Of a stretch of DNA of 64,000 bases, positions 44,320-53,989 are shown piece by piece. Positions within the stretch are counted from its first letter, which is position 1. The number at the start of each line of letters is the position of its first letter. A program made the translations under genes and the position numbers. Origin of the DNA: Bacteroidota bacterium. Lineage in GTDB: Bacteria; Bacteroidota; Bacteroidia; Cytophagales; Cyclobacteriaceae. A model generated the notes under the pieces. It was not told the DNA's origin. It worked only from the letters and a program-made list of their open reading frames with translations, and did no database searches. The stretch is taken from NCBI GenBank assembly GCA_018267135.1, contig JAFDZA010000014.1:612609-676608 (forward strand). The letters are read 5' to 3'.

Positions 44320-45098
44320 TGCCTTACGCTTTAATTACCGGGGCCAGCGGAGGCATTGGTCTGGCGATGGCGCACGAGCTGGCGCAGCGAAAAATTGATT
44401 TGCTTTTAGTAGCCAGATCATCGGAAAAACTTTTTCAAATACAAAAAGAGCTTACCGAAAGGTATGGTGTACGAATTGAATACCTGAGTATTGACCTTTC
44501 TTTAGCAGGAAGTGCTTATGCTGTTTTAGACTGGACAATAAAAAATAATTTTTCCGTATATATTCTCATCAACAATGCCGGTTACGGCACCTGGGGCGAA
44601 GTGGCCGAAACCCCTTTAGAAAAACTAACCAATATGATGCAACTTAACATGCTAACGCTGGTTGAGTTATGTCATATTTTCCTGCCCCAACTAAAGAAGC
44701 AACCACAATCGTACATCCTGAATGTAGCCAGCACAGCCTCTTATCAGGCTGTACCTACCTTGTCAGTTTATGCGGCCAGCAAATCATTTGTAGTTCTTTT
44801 TACGCGAGGGCTAAAAAGAGAACTTAAAAGCACTCCTGTTTCCGTTACTTGCGTTAGCCCCGGAGCCACTTCCACCAACTTCATCAGCCGGGCCGGCTTA
44901 GATAGCATGAAAGAGCGTGCTGAAAAATTCAGCATGCGTGCCGATGCCGTTGCCCGAATTGCAATTCGTGGGATGTTCGGAAAAAAAACGGAAGTAATAA
45001 CCGGCTTTGCCAATTGGTTGAGCGTTCAGCTTACCTATCTATTGCCAAAATTTATTCCCGAGAAGATTGCTGAAAGCCTGTACAAAAACAAATCTTAA
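44319..45098 (+). CDS. SDR family oxidoreductase
   Basis: 259 residues. Classical SDR motifs: TGASGGIGLA (cofactor), LINNAGYG, and the Ser-Tyr-Lys triad in NVASTASYQ and SVYAASKSF. VSPGATSTNF follows. The cofactor-binding residue after strand 2 is Arg (VARSSEKL), which favours NADP(H). The C-terminal hydrophobic tail (LSVQLTYLLPKFIPEKI) may associate with the membrane, as in DltE-type SDRs. Coupled to the PhyH gene. Its TAA and the stop of the convergent barrel gene share the sequence TTAA at 45095-45098. Confidence 0.9.
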   Translation: MPYALITGASGGIGLAMAHELAQRKIDLLLVARSSEKLFQIQKELTERYGVRIEYLSIDLSLAGSAYAVLDWTIKNNFSVYILINNAGYGTWGEVAETPLEKLTNMMQLNMLTLVELCHIFLPQLKKQPQSYILNVASTASYQAVPTLSVYAASKSFVVLFTRGLKRELKSTPVSVTCVSPGATSTNFISRAGLDSMKERAEKFSMRADAVARIAIRGMFGKKTEVITGFANWLSVQLTYLLPKFIPEKIAESLYKNKS

Positions 45099-46213
45099 AA
45101 AGCTTCGGTTATATAAAAATAGAACCCGTTAGATTGTTGCCCAAAGCCCACATCAAATCTAAAATTTAATTTTTCTTTAGGATCTATGGCGTAACGTAAG
45201 CCTGTGCCCAAAGAAGGTTTCAGGCTGCTGAAGGTTATCAAATTGTCGGCTGTGTTCGCTACTCTTCCGGCTGCGGCAAAAAACACCATTCCAAAACGTT
45301 TGTACACAGGAAACCGGTATTCACTTTGCAGTGCCACCAAATTATTATCGGTGTAGCGACCTTCGTAATACCCTCGCATAATACTGTTGCTTCCAATATT
45401 GGCCATACTCCGTACCGGCACCGTGCCATTATTAATCAGCATGACAAACTGTGTGGCAATAACACTATTTTTTCCTATCGAAAAATACTTGCGCACATCA
45501 AGCGAGTGTGAGGTATATGTAAACCTACTTCCGAAAGAGGGGCTGAAATTGCCATAGTAATACGAGAAATAAAATCCTTTACTGGGGCTAAAAGCGTTAT
45601 TCCGACTATCCCACGAGGCCACAGCTCCCAGCCCGGCTATATAACTTCCTTTTCTACCGGGTACATTTTGTGTATCAAACTTGCTGGTGCCGGGCGCCAT
45701 CCCTGAGCCGTACTCAAACGAAAACACATTTTGGATTTCGAAGGCAGGTCCTAAAAAAAGTTTTTTATATGTTCTGCGTAAAAGCTGTGGAAATAAATAA
45801 AATTGCCCTACGGTATATCGCTCAAAATCATTGGTAGAATTATCGCCTAACCCCCAAAAGCGATCGGGAAAATAACTGGCCGAGGCTTTGGTCTTCAAAA
45901 TAAAGTCTTCATTATGAAAAAATATGATGCTCTCCATACCAAACACCGCTTGTTTACGCAGTGTATATAACCCCAATGCCTGAATATAGGAGGTGCGCAC
46001 AACGGAGTCGTGTCCTAATTTGAAGTAAAAATTTCCGGCCCCGCCAAAAGCCAGTGTGGTTTCGGGTGAATAGATTACAGCCGGAAAAGCAAAAAGTTTT
46101 TTCTTTTTGCCTTTTTTAGTAACAGAATCTTTTTCCAGATTTACCTGTGCCCAAGAAGTACTTGCCAGTGCAAACACTATAGAGAAAGCCAGAAGACGCA
46201 GCAGGTTACTCAA
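45095..46213 (-). CDS. Omp85/BamA-like outer-membrane barrel without POTRA
   Basis: 372 residues. Signal peptide MSNLLRLLAFSIVFALASTSWA, then a Lys-rich linker (KKGKKKKLFAFP) and ~320 residues of amphipathic beta-strands typical of a surface-antigen (D15-like) barrel. The last residues end ...GFYFYITEAF, with terminal Phe as required for BAM recognition. POTRA domains are missing, so it cannot be BamA itself; it resembles short Omp85-like proteins of unknown job. Last gene of the minus-strand envelope cluster. Confidence 0.75.
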   Translation of the reverse strand: MSNLLRLLAFSIVFALASTSWAQVNLEKDSVTKKGKKKKLFAFPAVIYSPETTLAFGGAGNFYFKLGHDSVVRTSYIQALGLYTLRKQAVFGMESIIFFHNEDFILKTKASASYFPDRFWGLGDNSTNDFERYTVGQFYLFPQLLRRTYKKLFLGPAFEIQNVFSFEYGSGMAPGTSKFDTQNVPGRKGSYIAGLGAVASWDSRNNAFSPSKGFYFSYYYGNFSPSFGSRFTYTSHSLDVRKYFSIGKNSVIATQFVMLINNGTVPVRSMANIGSNSIMRGYYEGRYTDNNLVALQSEYRFPVYKRFGMVFFAAAGRVANTADNLITFSSLKPSLGTGLRYAIDPKEKLNFRFDVGFGQQSNGFYFYITEAF

Positions 46214-46241
46214 CGTATAAAAAAAGTGGGCGCAAAGATGA

Positions 46242-47126
46242 TCATTTCGTTTTTAATAGGAAAACCACTTTGCCTTTTGATTTTTCGGGTGCTTTTCCAT
46301 TGGATGTGCGAATCAACGAATTTTTTCTGATCTCTTCTTTTAATAATTGTTCGGCCTTGGGGCTTAGTCCTCTTTCCAAGGTAGTAATCCCCACAATGTC
46401 TCCATCTTCATCACACTCAATTTCAAACACAATTCGTCCATCCTCATTGTCGGGCAGATCGGGTGTTTTGGGTTTAGATGCCCACTCCCACCCCGCCATC
46501 GCTAAACCGAATCCATCGCCTCCCCCCCCGCCTCCCGGTTTACCGTATAGCGCCTTGGCATCTAATTTTCCTTGCGGGTTACCTTTATCGCCTATTTTAC
46601 CTTGATCATCTCCCTGACTTAAAGTGCTTTCTCCTTTCTTCAAACCTTTATCGCCCGTATAAACAGCTTCTTTATTTAAAACCGGTTTCTTTTCTACAGG
46701 TGCCTTTTTTTCCACCACTGTTTCAACCTTTTTTTCCTTCGGTTTAATTTCTGTTTTCTTGGCATTTTCTTTTACCAGCACCTCGCTCGTTTCATCCGAA
46801 ACTATCCCCGGCTTTTCTTCCACTTTCGCTTCTGATTTTTGTACTTCTTCCTTCACCGGGTCGGGTTCTGTTTTTAGTTCGTCTGCCTTAAGTCCTCCGC
46901 TTTTATCGTCTGTAGCAGCATTGCCTACGGTGGTTTCCGGTTGTATCTCTCCGCCTCCCTGGTCGTCCACTCCATAGTTAAGTACCACCCCGTACTCTGG
47001 GGCAGGTGGATAGGGAGCCCGCCACGAAATCAAGAAAAAAAAGGTAAGAAAAAGGCAAGCATGAATGCTTGCCGAGAAGGCAAATGCTATTCGTTTATTT
47101 TTTTTATCGTTTGCATTCTCCAACAT
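46242..47126 (-). CDS. TonB-like energy transducer
   Basis: 294 residues. N-terminal cytoplasmic tail, one transmembrane helix (IAFAFSASIHACLFLTFFFL, with the conserved SxxxH), a long charged, Glu/Lys-rich periplasmic linker (~40-200) with a Gly run (YGKPGGGGGGDG), and a C-terminal ~80-residue domain (GRIVFEIECDEDGDIVGITTLERGLSPKAEQLLKEE) in the TonB C-terminal pattern. It would carry ion-motive energy from ExbB-ExbD to outer-membrane receptors. exbB and exbD are not in the window. Followed by the Omp85-like barrel. Confidence 0.8.
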   Translation of the reverse strand: MLENANDKKNKRIAFAFSASIHACLFLTFFFLISWRAPYPPAPEYGVVLNYGVDDQGGGEIQPETTVGNAATDDKSGGLKADELKTEPDPVKEEVQKSEAKVEEKPGIVSDETSEVLVKENAKKTEIKPKEKKVETVVEKKAPVEKKPVLNKEAVYTGDKGLKKGESTLSQGDDQGKIGDKGNPQGKLDAKALYGKPGGGGGGDGFGLAMAGWEWASKPKTPDLPDNEDGRIVFEIECDEDGDIVGITTLERGLSPKAEQLLKEEIRKNSLIRTSNGKAPEKSKGKVVFLLKTK

Positions 47127-47140
47127 GTCAGGTCATTAGA

Positions 47141-47851
47141 TTAATATTTCATTACCCAAAGTGCATTACCATACTCCGTCTTTGAAGCATCTGCGCTGGA
47201 TTGCGCGCTGGCATACGAATCGAAATCGCCAATACCTAACCGGTAATATTTCCATTTGCCAAAAGGTGGAATAATTTTGCTGCTAATTCCTTTCGCACTC
47301 AGTATTTTAGCACGATCCATTGCTAAATCGCCATCGATCGAACTGGAAACAATTACAAAATAATGCCCGGTACGTTGAGAGAGTGTTTCTATGGTTCCAT
47401 CGGCTGGTTTAGCATTAGCTTTTGCTTCGGCCTCTTGTTTCAATCTCAACTCTTCGGCTTCTTTTGCTTTACGGTCTTCTTCGGCTTTACGTTCAGCTTC
47501 GGCCTTGTCTTTAGCTAATTGTTCTTGTTTGGCCTTCTTGGGCATGTAAACAAATTTATAAATCATAAAGCCGGCAATCCCCACCACCAATGCAATGATG
47601 ATACCAATTACAAGAGGGGCTTTAGAGGAAGAGGGTTCTTCTTCAAATTCATAAATTTCTTCAGTTTTGTGCTGAGCATGCTCCTCTTGATGAAACTCCT
47701 CTCCGTGTGGCACCTCGTGTCCATCTTCGGTTGTTGTTTCTTCCGTCTTATTTTCTTCAAGCTGATCCAATGGCTTGTATTCAATTTCAGGAAGGCCAAA
47801 ATTCTCTTCGTCTTGTTGGTTTTTCTGAATATCGTCTGATTCGTTTGCCAT
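47141..47851 (-). CDS. SPOR domain membrane protein
   Basis: 236 residues: an acidic N-terminal cytoplasmic part (~1-70, rich in Glu and His), one transmembrane helix (APLVIGIIIALVVGIAGFMI, ~79-98), a Lys/Glu/Ala-rich helical linker (~105-160), and a C-terminal SPOR domain (~165-236: GHYFVIVSSSIDGDLAMDRA...PFGKWKYYRLGIGDF). SPOR domains bind denuded peptidoglycan glycan at septa. It may mark the septum for this envelope cluster; 14 bp separate it from the TonB-like gene. Confidence 0.9.
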   Translation of the reverse strand: MANESDDIQKNQQDEENFGLPEIEYKPLDQLEENKTEETTTEDGHEVPHGEEFHQEEHAQHKTEEIYEFEEEPSSSKAPLVIGIIIALVVGIAGFMIYKFVYMPKKAKQEQLAKDKAEAERKAEEDRKAKEAEELRLKQEAEAKANAKPADGTIETLSQRTGHYFVIVSSSIDGDLAMDRAKILSAKGISSKIIPPFGKWKYYRLGIGDFDSYASAQSSADASKTEYGNALWVMKY

Positions 47852-47883
47852 TGTATTAATGTTAAGGTTTACTGATGCTATTA

Positions 47884-47891
47884 CAAAAATA
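47884..47891 (-). promoter_or_regulatory. -7 promoter element for the SPOR gene
   Basis: On the minus strand TATTTTTG, matching TAnnTTTG, 33 bp before the ATG at 47851. No -33 box found. Confidence 0.35.
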
Positions 47892-47942
47892 AAGCATTTT
47901 CCTTGAAATAATCTATCGCAGGTTCAGATTTGTGGGGCACCC

Positions 47943-49706
47943 CTAAAAGCTCCAACTGGCTCCACCCAATACCTGAAATCCTCGGACGGGGTAATTCATG
48001 TACAACTGGTAGTCGCTTGCCAACATGTTATTAAAATTCAAGAACACCACAAATTGTTTAGATACCCTGTAATCTATTTTGAAATTCAAATCAACGGCCG
48101 GGTTGAGTGATATCATTCTTTTGGCTTTTGCATCCAGCGCTTTAATTCCGCCCTGTGCAATAAAATCGGCACTCAAAATAATTTTTTCATAAATATTGAA
48201 AGCCGAGCGGAAAGCTACCCGGTAGGTAGGCCGTTGCAAAGCTGTATTACCAAATGTATTGGCAATACCATAATAAACAGCTACCTGATCGGCCACCGAT
48301 GTGGCGTAAGAGAAATAATCTCCGCGTATGCCTACCGTGGCTTTGTCTGTAACATAATTTAACTCCCCAAAAAGAGAAGTGCGTTGCGTAGCTCCTTTGT
48401 CATAAAAGGTGTTGAATTTGTTTCGGCTGTTTTTAGCTGTATCTGTCTGATAGAAGTACAAGTTTCTTAAATTAGCAAACGAAAGGCCTGCACCGTACGA
48501 AACTTTTCCACCCAACTTGCCGCGAAGGCCGGCTAAAAATTCTATTGTTCGGTTGGTGTTGAATAATCCAATATTGGAATTAATCCAAACATTTTCACGC
48601 GCTAGTGTATGCAGCGATACTCGGTCAACATCTCCGGTAAGAACCGCATACGCCTGCACGGCTTCACTTAACACATAGTTGGCACGTAAATCAGGGTAAA
48701 TGTGTATTCCGTTTTGTTTACCAATGGTATCGTTTTCTACGGCTGCATTGAAGCCGGCCTGAAGTGATAAATTTTCAAGCGGTTCAAATTGATAGGACGG
48801 CCTTACCTTCAGAATATTTCTGATTTTAGAAGGGTAGAGTTGATCTTTTCTATTCATTAAAAAATAATCAGCCTCAACCACTACCCTTTTCTTTGAATCA
48901 ATTTTATACTGGCTTGAAAAATTAAGATTGACTTCACTTTCGCTGGCCGCATAATGATCGGAAAGATAGCTGTAGCCTCCTTTCAGGCTATATTTAAAAT
49001 CAGATAGTTTGGAGTTTTCTAATTCTCCTCCGGCACTAAAAGTATTATAACTTTGAAGAATGGCATTTCTATCTACCGTCTGGCCTGCGGGATATCCATA
49101 AAAATGAGTGGTGTTGTTTTCATATCCTACAAACCCGCTTAAGGCCACATAGTTATTCATGCTTTTACCAAACAAGCGGAGTTCGGTGTTTCCACTGGCC
49201 GAGTTTTTGCCATCGACCGGGCCTGTCATAAAACTGCGGTGATATAACTTGGCTCCGTAGTATTTACTCTTATCGCGTTTGTTGGTAAGGTATGCTTCGG
49301 CATACGGTGAGGCATAGTTCCCCATTCCTAAGCTAATGTAGTTGCCATAGATTTTGGAAATCGGCTCGTCTTTCAGTTTTAGCGGGCGAATAGATGGTGT
49401 GTAGTCGGGCACCTCAAAAAGAATATTTTTATATTGGTATGTAATAGCCGGCTTAATGGGCTCAACCGGGCGTGGCGGTACTTTTTCGAAATTGCGAGAA
49501 GCCTGTGGCAGAATAATTTTCCGGTCTTTAGTGATCTGGATTTCTACTTTTTCTATTTCGCCTTCTCCGCCCCATTTTTCTTTCTGGTCTTGTGCTTTTC
49601 CTGTAAAAAATAAAAACATCCACAGGCCAATCAAAAAGCAGGTTCTGGCACGATCATACACCGCTATTTTATCGCTTACGTTTTTCGCAGGTATTAATTT
49701 TTTCAT
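47943..49706 (-). CDS. Outer-membrane beta-barrel protein (TonB-receptor-like, plug-less)
   Basis: 587 residues. A charged start and signal segment (CFLIGLWMFLFFTGKAQ, ~28-44) precede a short proline-rich region (PPRPVEPIKP), then ~470 residues of alternating beta strands as in TonB-dependent-receptor-like barrels, ending MNYPVRGFQVLGGASWSF with terminal Phe. I see no plug domain signature. Its start overlaps the end of the TPR gene by 4 bp, so the two are coupled. Bacteroidota genomes often pair such a barrel with a TPR protein; role unknown. Confidence 0.75.
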   Translation of the reverse strand: MKKLIPAKNVSDKIAVYDRARTCFLIGLWMFLFFTGKAQDQKEKWGGEGEIEKVEIQITKDRKIILPQASRNFEKVPPRPVEPIKPAITYQYKNILFEVPDYTPSIRPLKLKDEPISKIYGNYISLGMGNYASPYAEAYLTNKRDKSKYYGAKLYHRSFMTGPVDGKNSASGNTELRLFGKSMNNYVALSGFVGYENNTTHFYGYPAGQTVDRNAILQSYNTFSAGGELENSKLSDFKYSLKGGYSYLSDHYAASESEVNLNFSSQYKIDSKKRVVVEADYFLMNRKDQLYPSKIRNILKVRPSYQFEPLENLSLQAGFNAAVENDTIGKQNGIHIYPDLRANYVLSEAVQAYAVLTGDVDRVSLHTLARENVWINSNIGLFNTNRTIEFLAGLRGKLGGKVSYGAGLSFANLRNLYFYQTDTAKNSRNKFNTFYDKGATQRTSLFGELNYVTDKATVGIRGDYFSYATSVADQVAVYYGIANTFGNTALQRPTYRVAFRSAFNIYEKIILSADFIAQGGIKALDAKAKRMISLNPAVDLNFKIDYRVSKQFVVFLNFNNMLASDYQLYMNYPVRGFQVLGGASWSF

Positions 49707-52700
49707 TTTCGGTTTTTCGTACTGTCGTCCTGTAGATTTTGTTTCTTCTTCGTATCTTCTTCATCCATGAGTTTTAATTTTTCGGATGCTTTCTTTTTAA
49801 TCTCTTCTACCGGAAAATTATCTACCAACGAAATTAAAGTTGCTTTAGCCTGATAGGCATTATCCATTTTTAAATAACTATCGGCCAGCAACAGGTACGA
49901 TTTGCCCACCCATTCGGGGTAGGATGAAAAATCAGTATTTAACCCAAAGAGTGTTTCGTTGCATTGTTTGTAATCTTTGGTGAGGTAAAAAATTTCAGCC
50001 AAGCGATATTTCGCTTCTGCGCCAAACTCATCTTGTGCTGCATTAATGGTGGATAAAAATTCATCTTTGGCTGTTTCATAATCTCCTTTGCCCATCGCAG
50101 CCTTCCCGAGGAACAAACCGGCTTTGTTTTGAGCTCCGGCATTAACACTGCCATTTTGCAATATGATTTTTGCATACACCGTTGTGGAGTCGTATTGTGT
50201 CAGCGCATAGAAAGATTCCATCAGGCCATTCCAGGCGGTATATTGTTCTTTTTTATTGGCAGCCTGTTTAGCCAGTGCGCGGTAAAAGGGAAGAGCCGAT
50301 TCAAAGTGGCCCTGCCTAAACTCCAACTCGGCCACCCGTGCGGTAACTTTACTAGCCGATATAAATGTTTTATCGCTGGCAATCTCGTTGTATATACTTA
50401 GTGCTTTTGTAAAATCTTTGGTGCGGTAATAAGACTCTGCCTGATAATATTTGGCTTCCGTAAGTCTTGAGCTTTGAGGATAGGTAGAAATATAGTTATC
50501 TAAATTTTTTATAGCATTCGTGTAGTCCTGGCTGAAGTATAAATTTTTGGCGGCTTCAAACTCTACCGCTTCTATTCCTTTGGCATCGGGGTTTAATGTT
50601 TTATAAGTAGCCAGATATTTATTAAACTCAGACGACCGGCCGGCCAGATTCAAAGCCTCCTGCAGGGGCAGCAATACATCCTTCGTTGCCGGATGGCTTC
50701 CGTATTTTTCTATGGCTGTAATATAATCTTGTGCTGTTTTGTTATATTCTTTCAAGTTATAATTGGCGGCTGCCCTGCGCACATACGCATACGGCACAAA
50801 CCGTGACGACAGATTGTTGTCGATCAGATTAGTATAACCACTTACAGCCTCCGTATAATGGCCTTGCTCAAATTCTTGTTGTGCCAACTGAAATATTGCT
50901 TCATCAACAAAACGCGAGTGAGGGAAATCGCGCGCCACACGCCCCAATTCTGCTTTTGCTTCTCCGTACTTTTGAAGGATACCTAAAATGATGCCCGATT
51001 GAAAGTGAGCGTAGTCCTCGTCTGATGTTTTTAGCACCAACGCTTTCCGGTAGAAACTTAACGCATCATTATACGATTTAGATACGTAGTAACAATCGGC
51101 CAACCGAAGCGTACCATCGGCCAAGTTAGGCAGATTTGCTGTTGACTTGGTCACAAACTCTTTAAAACTGAACAAAGCCCGGTCGTATTGCTGCAAATTA
51201 AAATAGGCGTATCCCAACCCATACCGGCATTTCAGTTTTAAAGTTGCATTACTGGTTTCCTCCAACGCTTTCAGATATTGAGTTGCCGCCTGATCGTATT
51301 TCCTGCCTACCGAGTAAGCTTCCCCGTTCCAAAAGCTTGCCTCGGCAACATACTCGCTTTCTTGCGGATGGGCCAATGATTTTTCGAAATACTGAACAGC
51401 CTGCGGATAATCTTCCTGATTAAACAACTCCATCCCTTTCAGCATGGTGGCCTTTTGGTATGCTCGTTCCACAGCTACACTCCGGTTTGGCAATGCTTCA
51501 ATGTATTCAATGGCTTTGTTAAAATTATTGGCATTAACATAAGCTTGCGAGAGCAATTCCTTTATTTCTATGCTGTGTGTGCTGGTTGGGTAATTTTTTA
51601 AAATCCGTTCAAACTCGGCAATCGCCTGATCGGGGTGGCCCAGTTCATACGCAATTTTAGCAAACTGAAAAGCCGATTCTTCTGCTAAAAGGGCATCTGC
51701 CTTGTAGCGCTTGGCTACCTCAAATGAAGTGAGTGCCAAAGGTTTTTGATTACCTCTTAAATACAACTGACCAAGATAAAAAGCCGAATAGTACCCGATG
51801 GAATCATTGTCGGCAAAAGAATTTTTCAGGTATGAAATAGCTTTCGCATCCTGGCCGATGGTATAAGCTGAGTAACCTGCCCGGTACAAGATAGCTTTGG
51901 CGGATCTATCTTCTTTGCCGGCTAAATATTTGTCGTAACCGGTCAGCGCATTTTTAAAATCTGATTTTTTATAAAGTGCTTCGGCCGAGAGAAGCGAAAT
52001 TTCATCGGCATTGACCAAGTTGTTTCTATTACTTACTGATGATGTGTACTCTATCAGTGCGTTGTATTCTTTTTGTTTGTAATAAACATTCGCTATGAGG
52101 TAAGGCACAATACTCGCATAAGCCTCGGCCTGCTCGGCTCTCTTTAAATCAGTAAGGGCGTTAGTATAATCGCTCAAACTATACTCAGCAAAACCGGCAT
52201 AATAGCTGGCGGCCGGGCCATACTGACCGCCCTGCGTTTTAATAAAATTAAACTGATCGAGGGCTTCCTTTAATAGCTTTTGACTAAACAAGCTATACCC
52301 CCAATGAAAATGAGAAGCATTTTGCTGCACCATGGAGAGTGCCGTAAAATCGACTTTGGAAAAAAAGGTAGCTGCCTTTTTATAATTTTTTCCCGAATAG
52401 AAAAAATGTGCCAATTCATTATAAGCCATCCACGTACGTGGCGAAGATGGATTGTTGTCTATAAAGTCTTGTACTTGTTTTTCGGCATCACTGTGATAGA
52501 GGTTCAGCGAGCATATAGCCCGGTAGTATTCGGCATCTTGCCGTTGTGTGTTGTGGCTGCTCGATATAACCAGATACTGATTAAAATTTTCGCGGGCAGC
52601 CGAAAATTGATTTTGTGCCAGCAACTCTACCCCTCTTTTATAAAGCCTTTCGCTTTTTTGCTGGAGTAATACATCTTGTGCCTGCACTGAAGTAACCGAT

Positions 52701-52735
52701 AGCAGGAGTATAAAAAGACGAAAAATAAAATTCAT
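49703..52735 (-). CDS. Large secreted tetratricopeptide-repeat protein
   Basis: The ATG at 52735 (MNFIFRLFILLLSVTSVQAQ) gives a signal peptide and 1010 residues; the frame runs 55 codons further upstream with no homology. Nearly the whole mature protein is TPR repeats with the W/L-G-Y-A-P pattern, such as SRFVPYAYVRRAAANYNLKE and NLKLKCRYGLGYAYFNLQQY-like units, at least 15 copies at ~34-37 residue spacing. The Lys/Asp-rich tail (DEEDTKKKQNLQDD) closes it. Likely a periplasmic scaffold for the barrel encoded next. Confidence 0.88.
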   Translation of the reverse strand: MNFIFRLFILLLSVTSVQAQDVLLQQKSERLYKRGVELLAQNQFSAARENFNQYLVISSSHNTQRQDAEYYRAICSLNLYHSDAEKQVQDFIDNNPSSPRTWMAYNELAHFFYSGKNYKKAATFFSKVDFTALSMVQQNASHFHWGYSLFSQKLLKEALDQFNFIKTQGGQYGPAASYYAGFAEYSLSDYTNALTDLKRAEQAEAYASIVPYLIANVYYKQKEYNALIEYTSSVSNRNNLVNADEISLLSAEALYKKSDFKNALTGYDKYLAGKEDRSAKAILYRAGYSAYTIGQDAKAISYLKNSFADNDSIGYYSAFYLGQLYLRGNQKPLALTSFEVAKRYKADALLAEESAFQFAKIAYELGHPDQAIAEFERILKNYPTSTHSIEIKELLSQAYVNANNFNKAIEYIEALPNRSVAVERAYQKATMLKGMELFNQEDYPQAVQYFEKSLAHPQESEYVAEASFWNGEAYSVGRKYDQAATQYLKALEETSNATLKLKCRYGLGYAYFNLQQYDRALFSFKEFVTKSTANLPNLADGTLRLADCYYVSKSYNDALSFYRKALVLKTSDEDYAHFQSGIILGILQKYGEAKAELGRVARDFPHSRFVDEAIFQLAQQEFEQGHYTEAVSGYTNLIDNNLSSRFVPYAYVRRAAANYNLKEYNKTAQDYITAIEKYGSHPATKDVLLPLQEALNLAGRSSEFNKYLATYKTLNPDAKGIEAVEFEAAKNLYFSQDYTNAIKNLDNYISTYPQSSRLTEAKYYQAESYYRTKDFTKALSIYNEIASDKTFISASKVTARVAELEFRQGHFESALPFYRALAKQAANKKEQYTAWNGLMESFYALTQYDSTTVYAKIILQNGSVNAGAQNKAGLFLGKAAMGKGDYETAKDEFLSTINAAQDEFGAEAKYRLAEIFYLTKDYKQCNETLFGLNTDFSSYPEWVGKSYLLLADSYLKMDNAYQAKATLISLVDNFPVEEIKKKASEKLKLMDEEDTKKKQNLQDDSTKNRK

Positions 52736-52966
52736 TGAAAATAAAGAAGCGAAGGAACAAACAAAGGATGTCCACATCAGTTTTTTATTAAAACTTTTTA
52801 CGGATGGTTTTATTGCAGGTTTCAGTCTAAAAAATAAATCCATGCAAAAAATAGTGAAGCATGAAAAGCATGCTTCAAAGGTAGCAAAAAGTGGCAACAA
52901 AACCTCTTTTTACTATCTTTCTATCGCTTTTTCTGTGCTCTCTACAAAAAAATAACATGATGTTTC

Positions 52967-53989
52967 CTACACCAAAATTCGGAATACCAGTTCTTTCAGA
53001 ATCTGTCCTTCGCCTTCGTTGCCGCTGTTAACTCCTTTTAATTTAAGATCGGCCTGGTGTAGCAGCGAAACAATTTCAAGCGTTTTGTGTGAGGAATATC
53101 GCTGCACGGCCACGGCATATTCTTTAGCAATGTATGGGCTTATCTTCAGAGCGGTTGCCAGCCCCTGCGGAGACCGGTCTGGGGTGTGGTGAGCCGCCAA
53201 TACTTTACTGAAAAAGGAATACAAAAAAGCCACGGTGGGGATAGCCGGGTTTTTCTTCGGATTAGCTTCAAAATAATTTACGATTTTGGCAACCTGCAAC
53301 CAGTCTTTACTTACTAATGCACGCTGTAACTCAAAAATATTATACTCGCGGCTGATGCCCACCTTGGCCATTACTTCGGTAACCCGAATAGGCACACCCG
53401 GATCATGGCCAATTAATATTTTATCAGCTTCATTCGCCAACCGGTTTAGGTCGTTGCCCACATACTCGGCTAACATACGAGCCGCTTCTTCATCGAATAA
53501 AAAATTTTTAGTTGCCACGTATTCCATTACAAACTCTACCAACTGGTTATCGTAAGGTTTTTTAAACGTGACAGAAGTAGCCAATTGTTCTGCTTTCTTA
53601 CCCAGTTCTCTGCGCTTGTCCAAAGTCTTGTGTTTATGGCACAGCACCAGCACGGTAGAAGGTACCGGCTTTGCCATATAATCGAGTAACAGTTTGGCGC
53701 CTGTTTCTTTGTTGAGGTCTGGAATATCTTGTGCCTCGCGTACAATTACTACTTGCCGCTCGGCCATCATCGGAAATCGTTTGGCATGCGTTAGAACGGT
53801 AGCCATCGAAGTATCTTTTCCATACAGAATCACCTGATTAAATCCCTTCTCCGCTTCTGTCAGTGCATTCGTTTCAATAAAATTAGAAATCAAATCTATG
53901 TAATACGTTTCTTCTCCTTGCAGCAGGTACACGGGGTCGTACTTTCCTTTATTCAGTTTTTCGAAAATTTTTTTAGCCGATGCATCCAT
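52967..53989 (-). CDS. holA: DNA polymerase III subunit delta
   Basis: 340 residues, family-typical. It starts MDASAKKIFEKLNKGKYDPV, with PVYLLQGEETYYIDLI (the delta N-terminal motif, lacking a working Walker A as usual), KKPYDNQLVEFVMEY, and the central AEYVGNDLNRLANEADKILI. HolA opens the beta clamp within the clamp loader. Its start overlaps the end of the rhomboid gene by one base, so they are cotranscribed. Confidence 0.93.
   Translation of the reverse strand: MDASAKKIFEKLNKGKYDPVYLLQGEETYYIDLISNFIETNALTEAEKGFNQVILYGKDTSMATVLTHAKRFPMMAERQVVIVREAQDIPDLNKETGAKLLLDYMAKPVPSTVLVLCHKHKTLDKRRELGKKAEQLATSVTFKKPYDNQLVEFVMEYVATKNFLFDEEAARMLAEYVGNDLNRLANEADKILIGHDPGVPIRVTEVMAKVGISREYNIFELQRALVSKDWLQVAKIVNYFEANPKKNPAIPTVAFLYSFFSKVLAAHHTPDRSPQGLATALKISPYIAKEYAVAVQRYSSHKTLEIVSLLHQADLKLKGVNSGNEGEGQILKELVFRILV

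Noticed and set aside
45095..46213. BamA
   Set aside because: 372 residues with no POTRA domains; only the barrel part is present.
49703..52900. Longest form of the TPR protein from 52900
   Set aside because: The ATG at 52735 starts a clean signal peptide; the extra 55 codons show no such signal.
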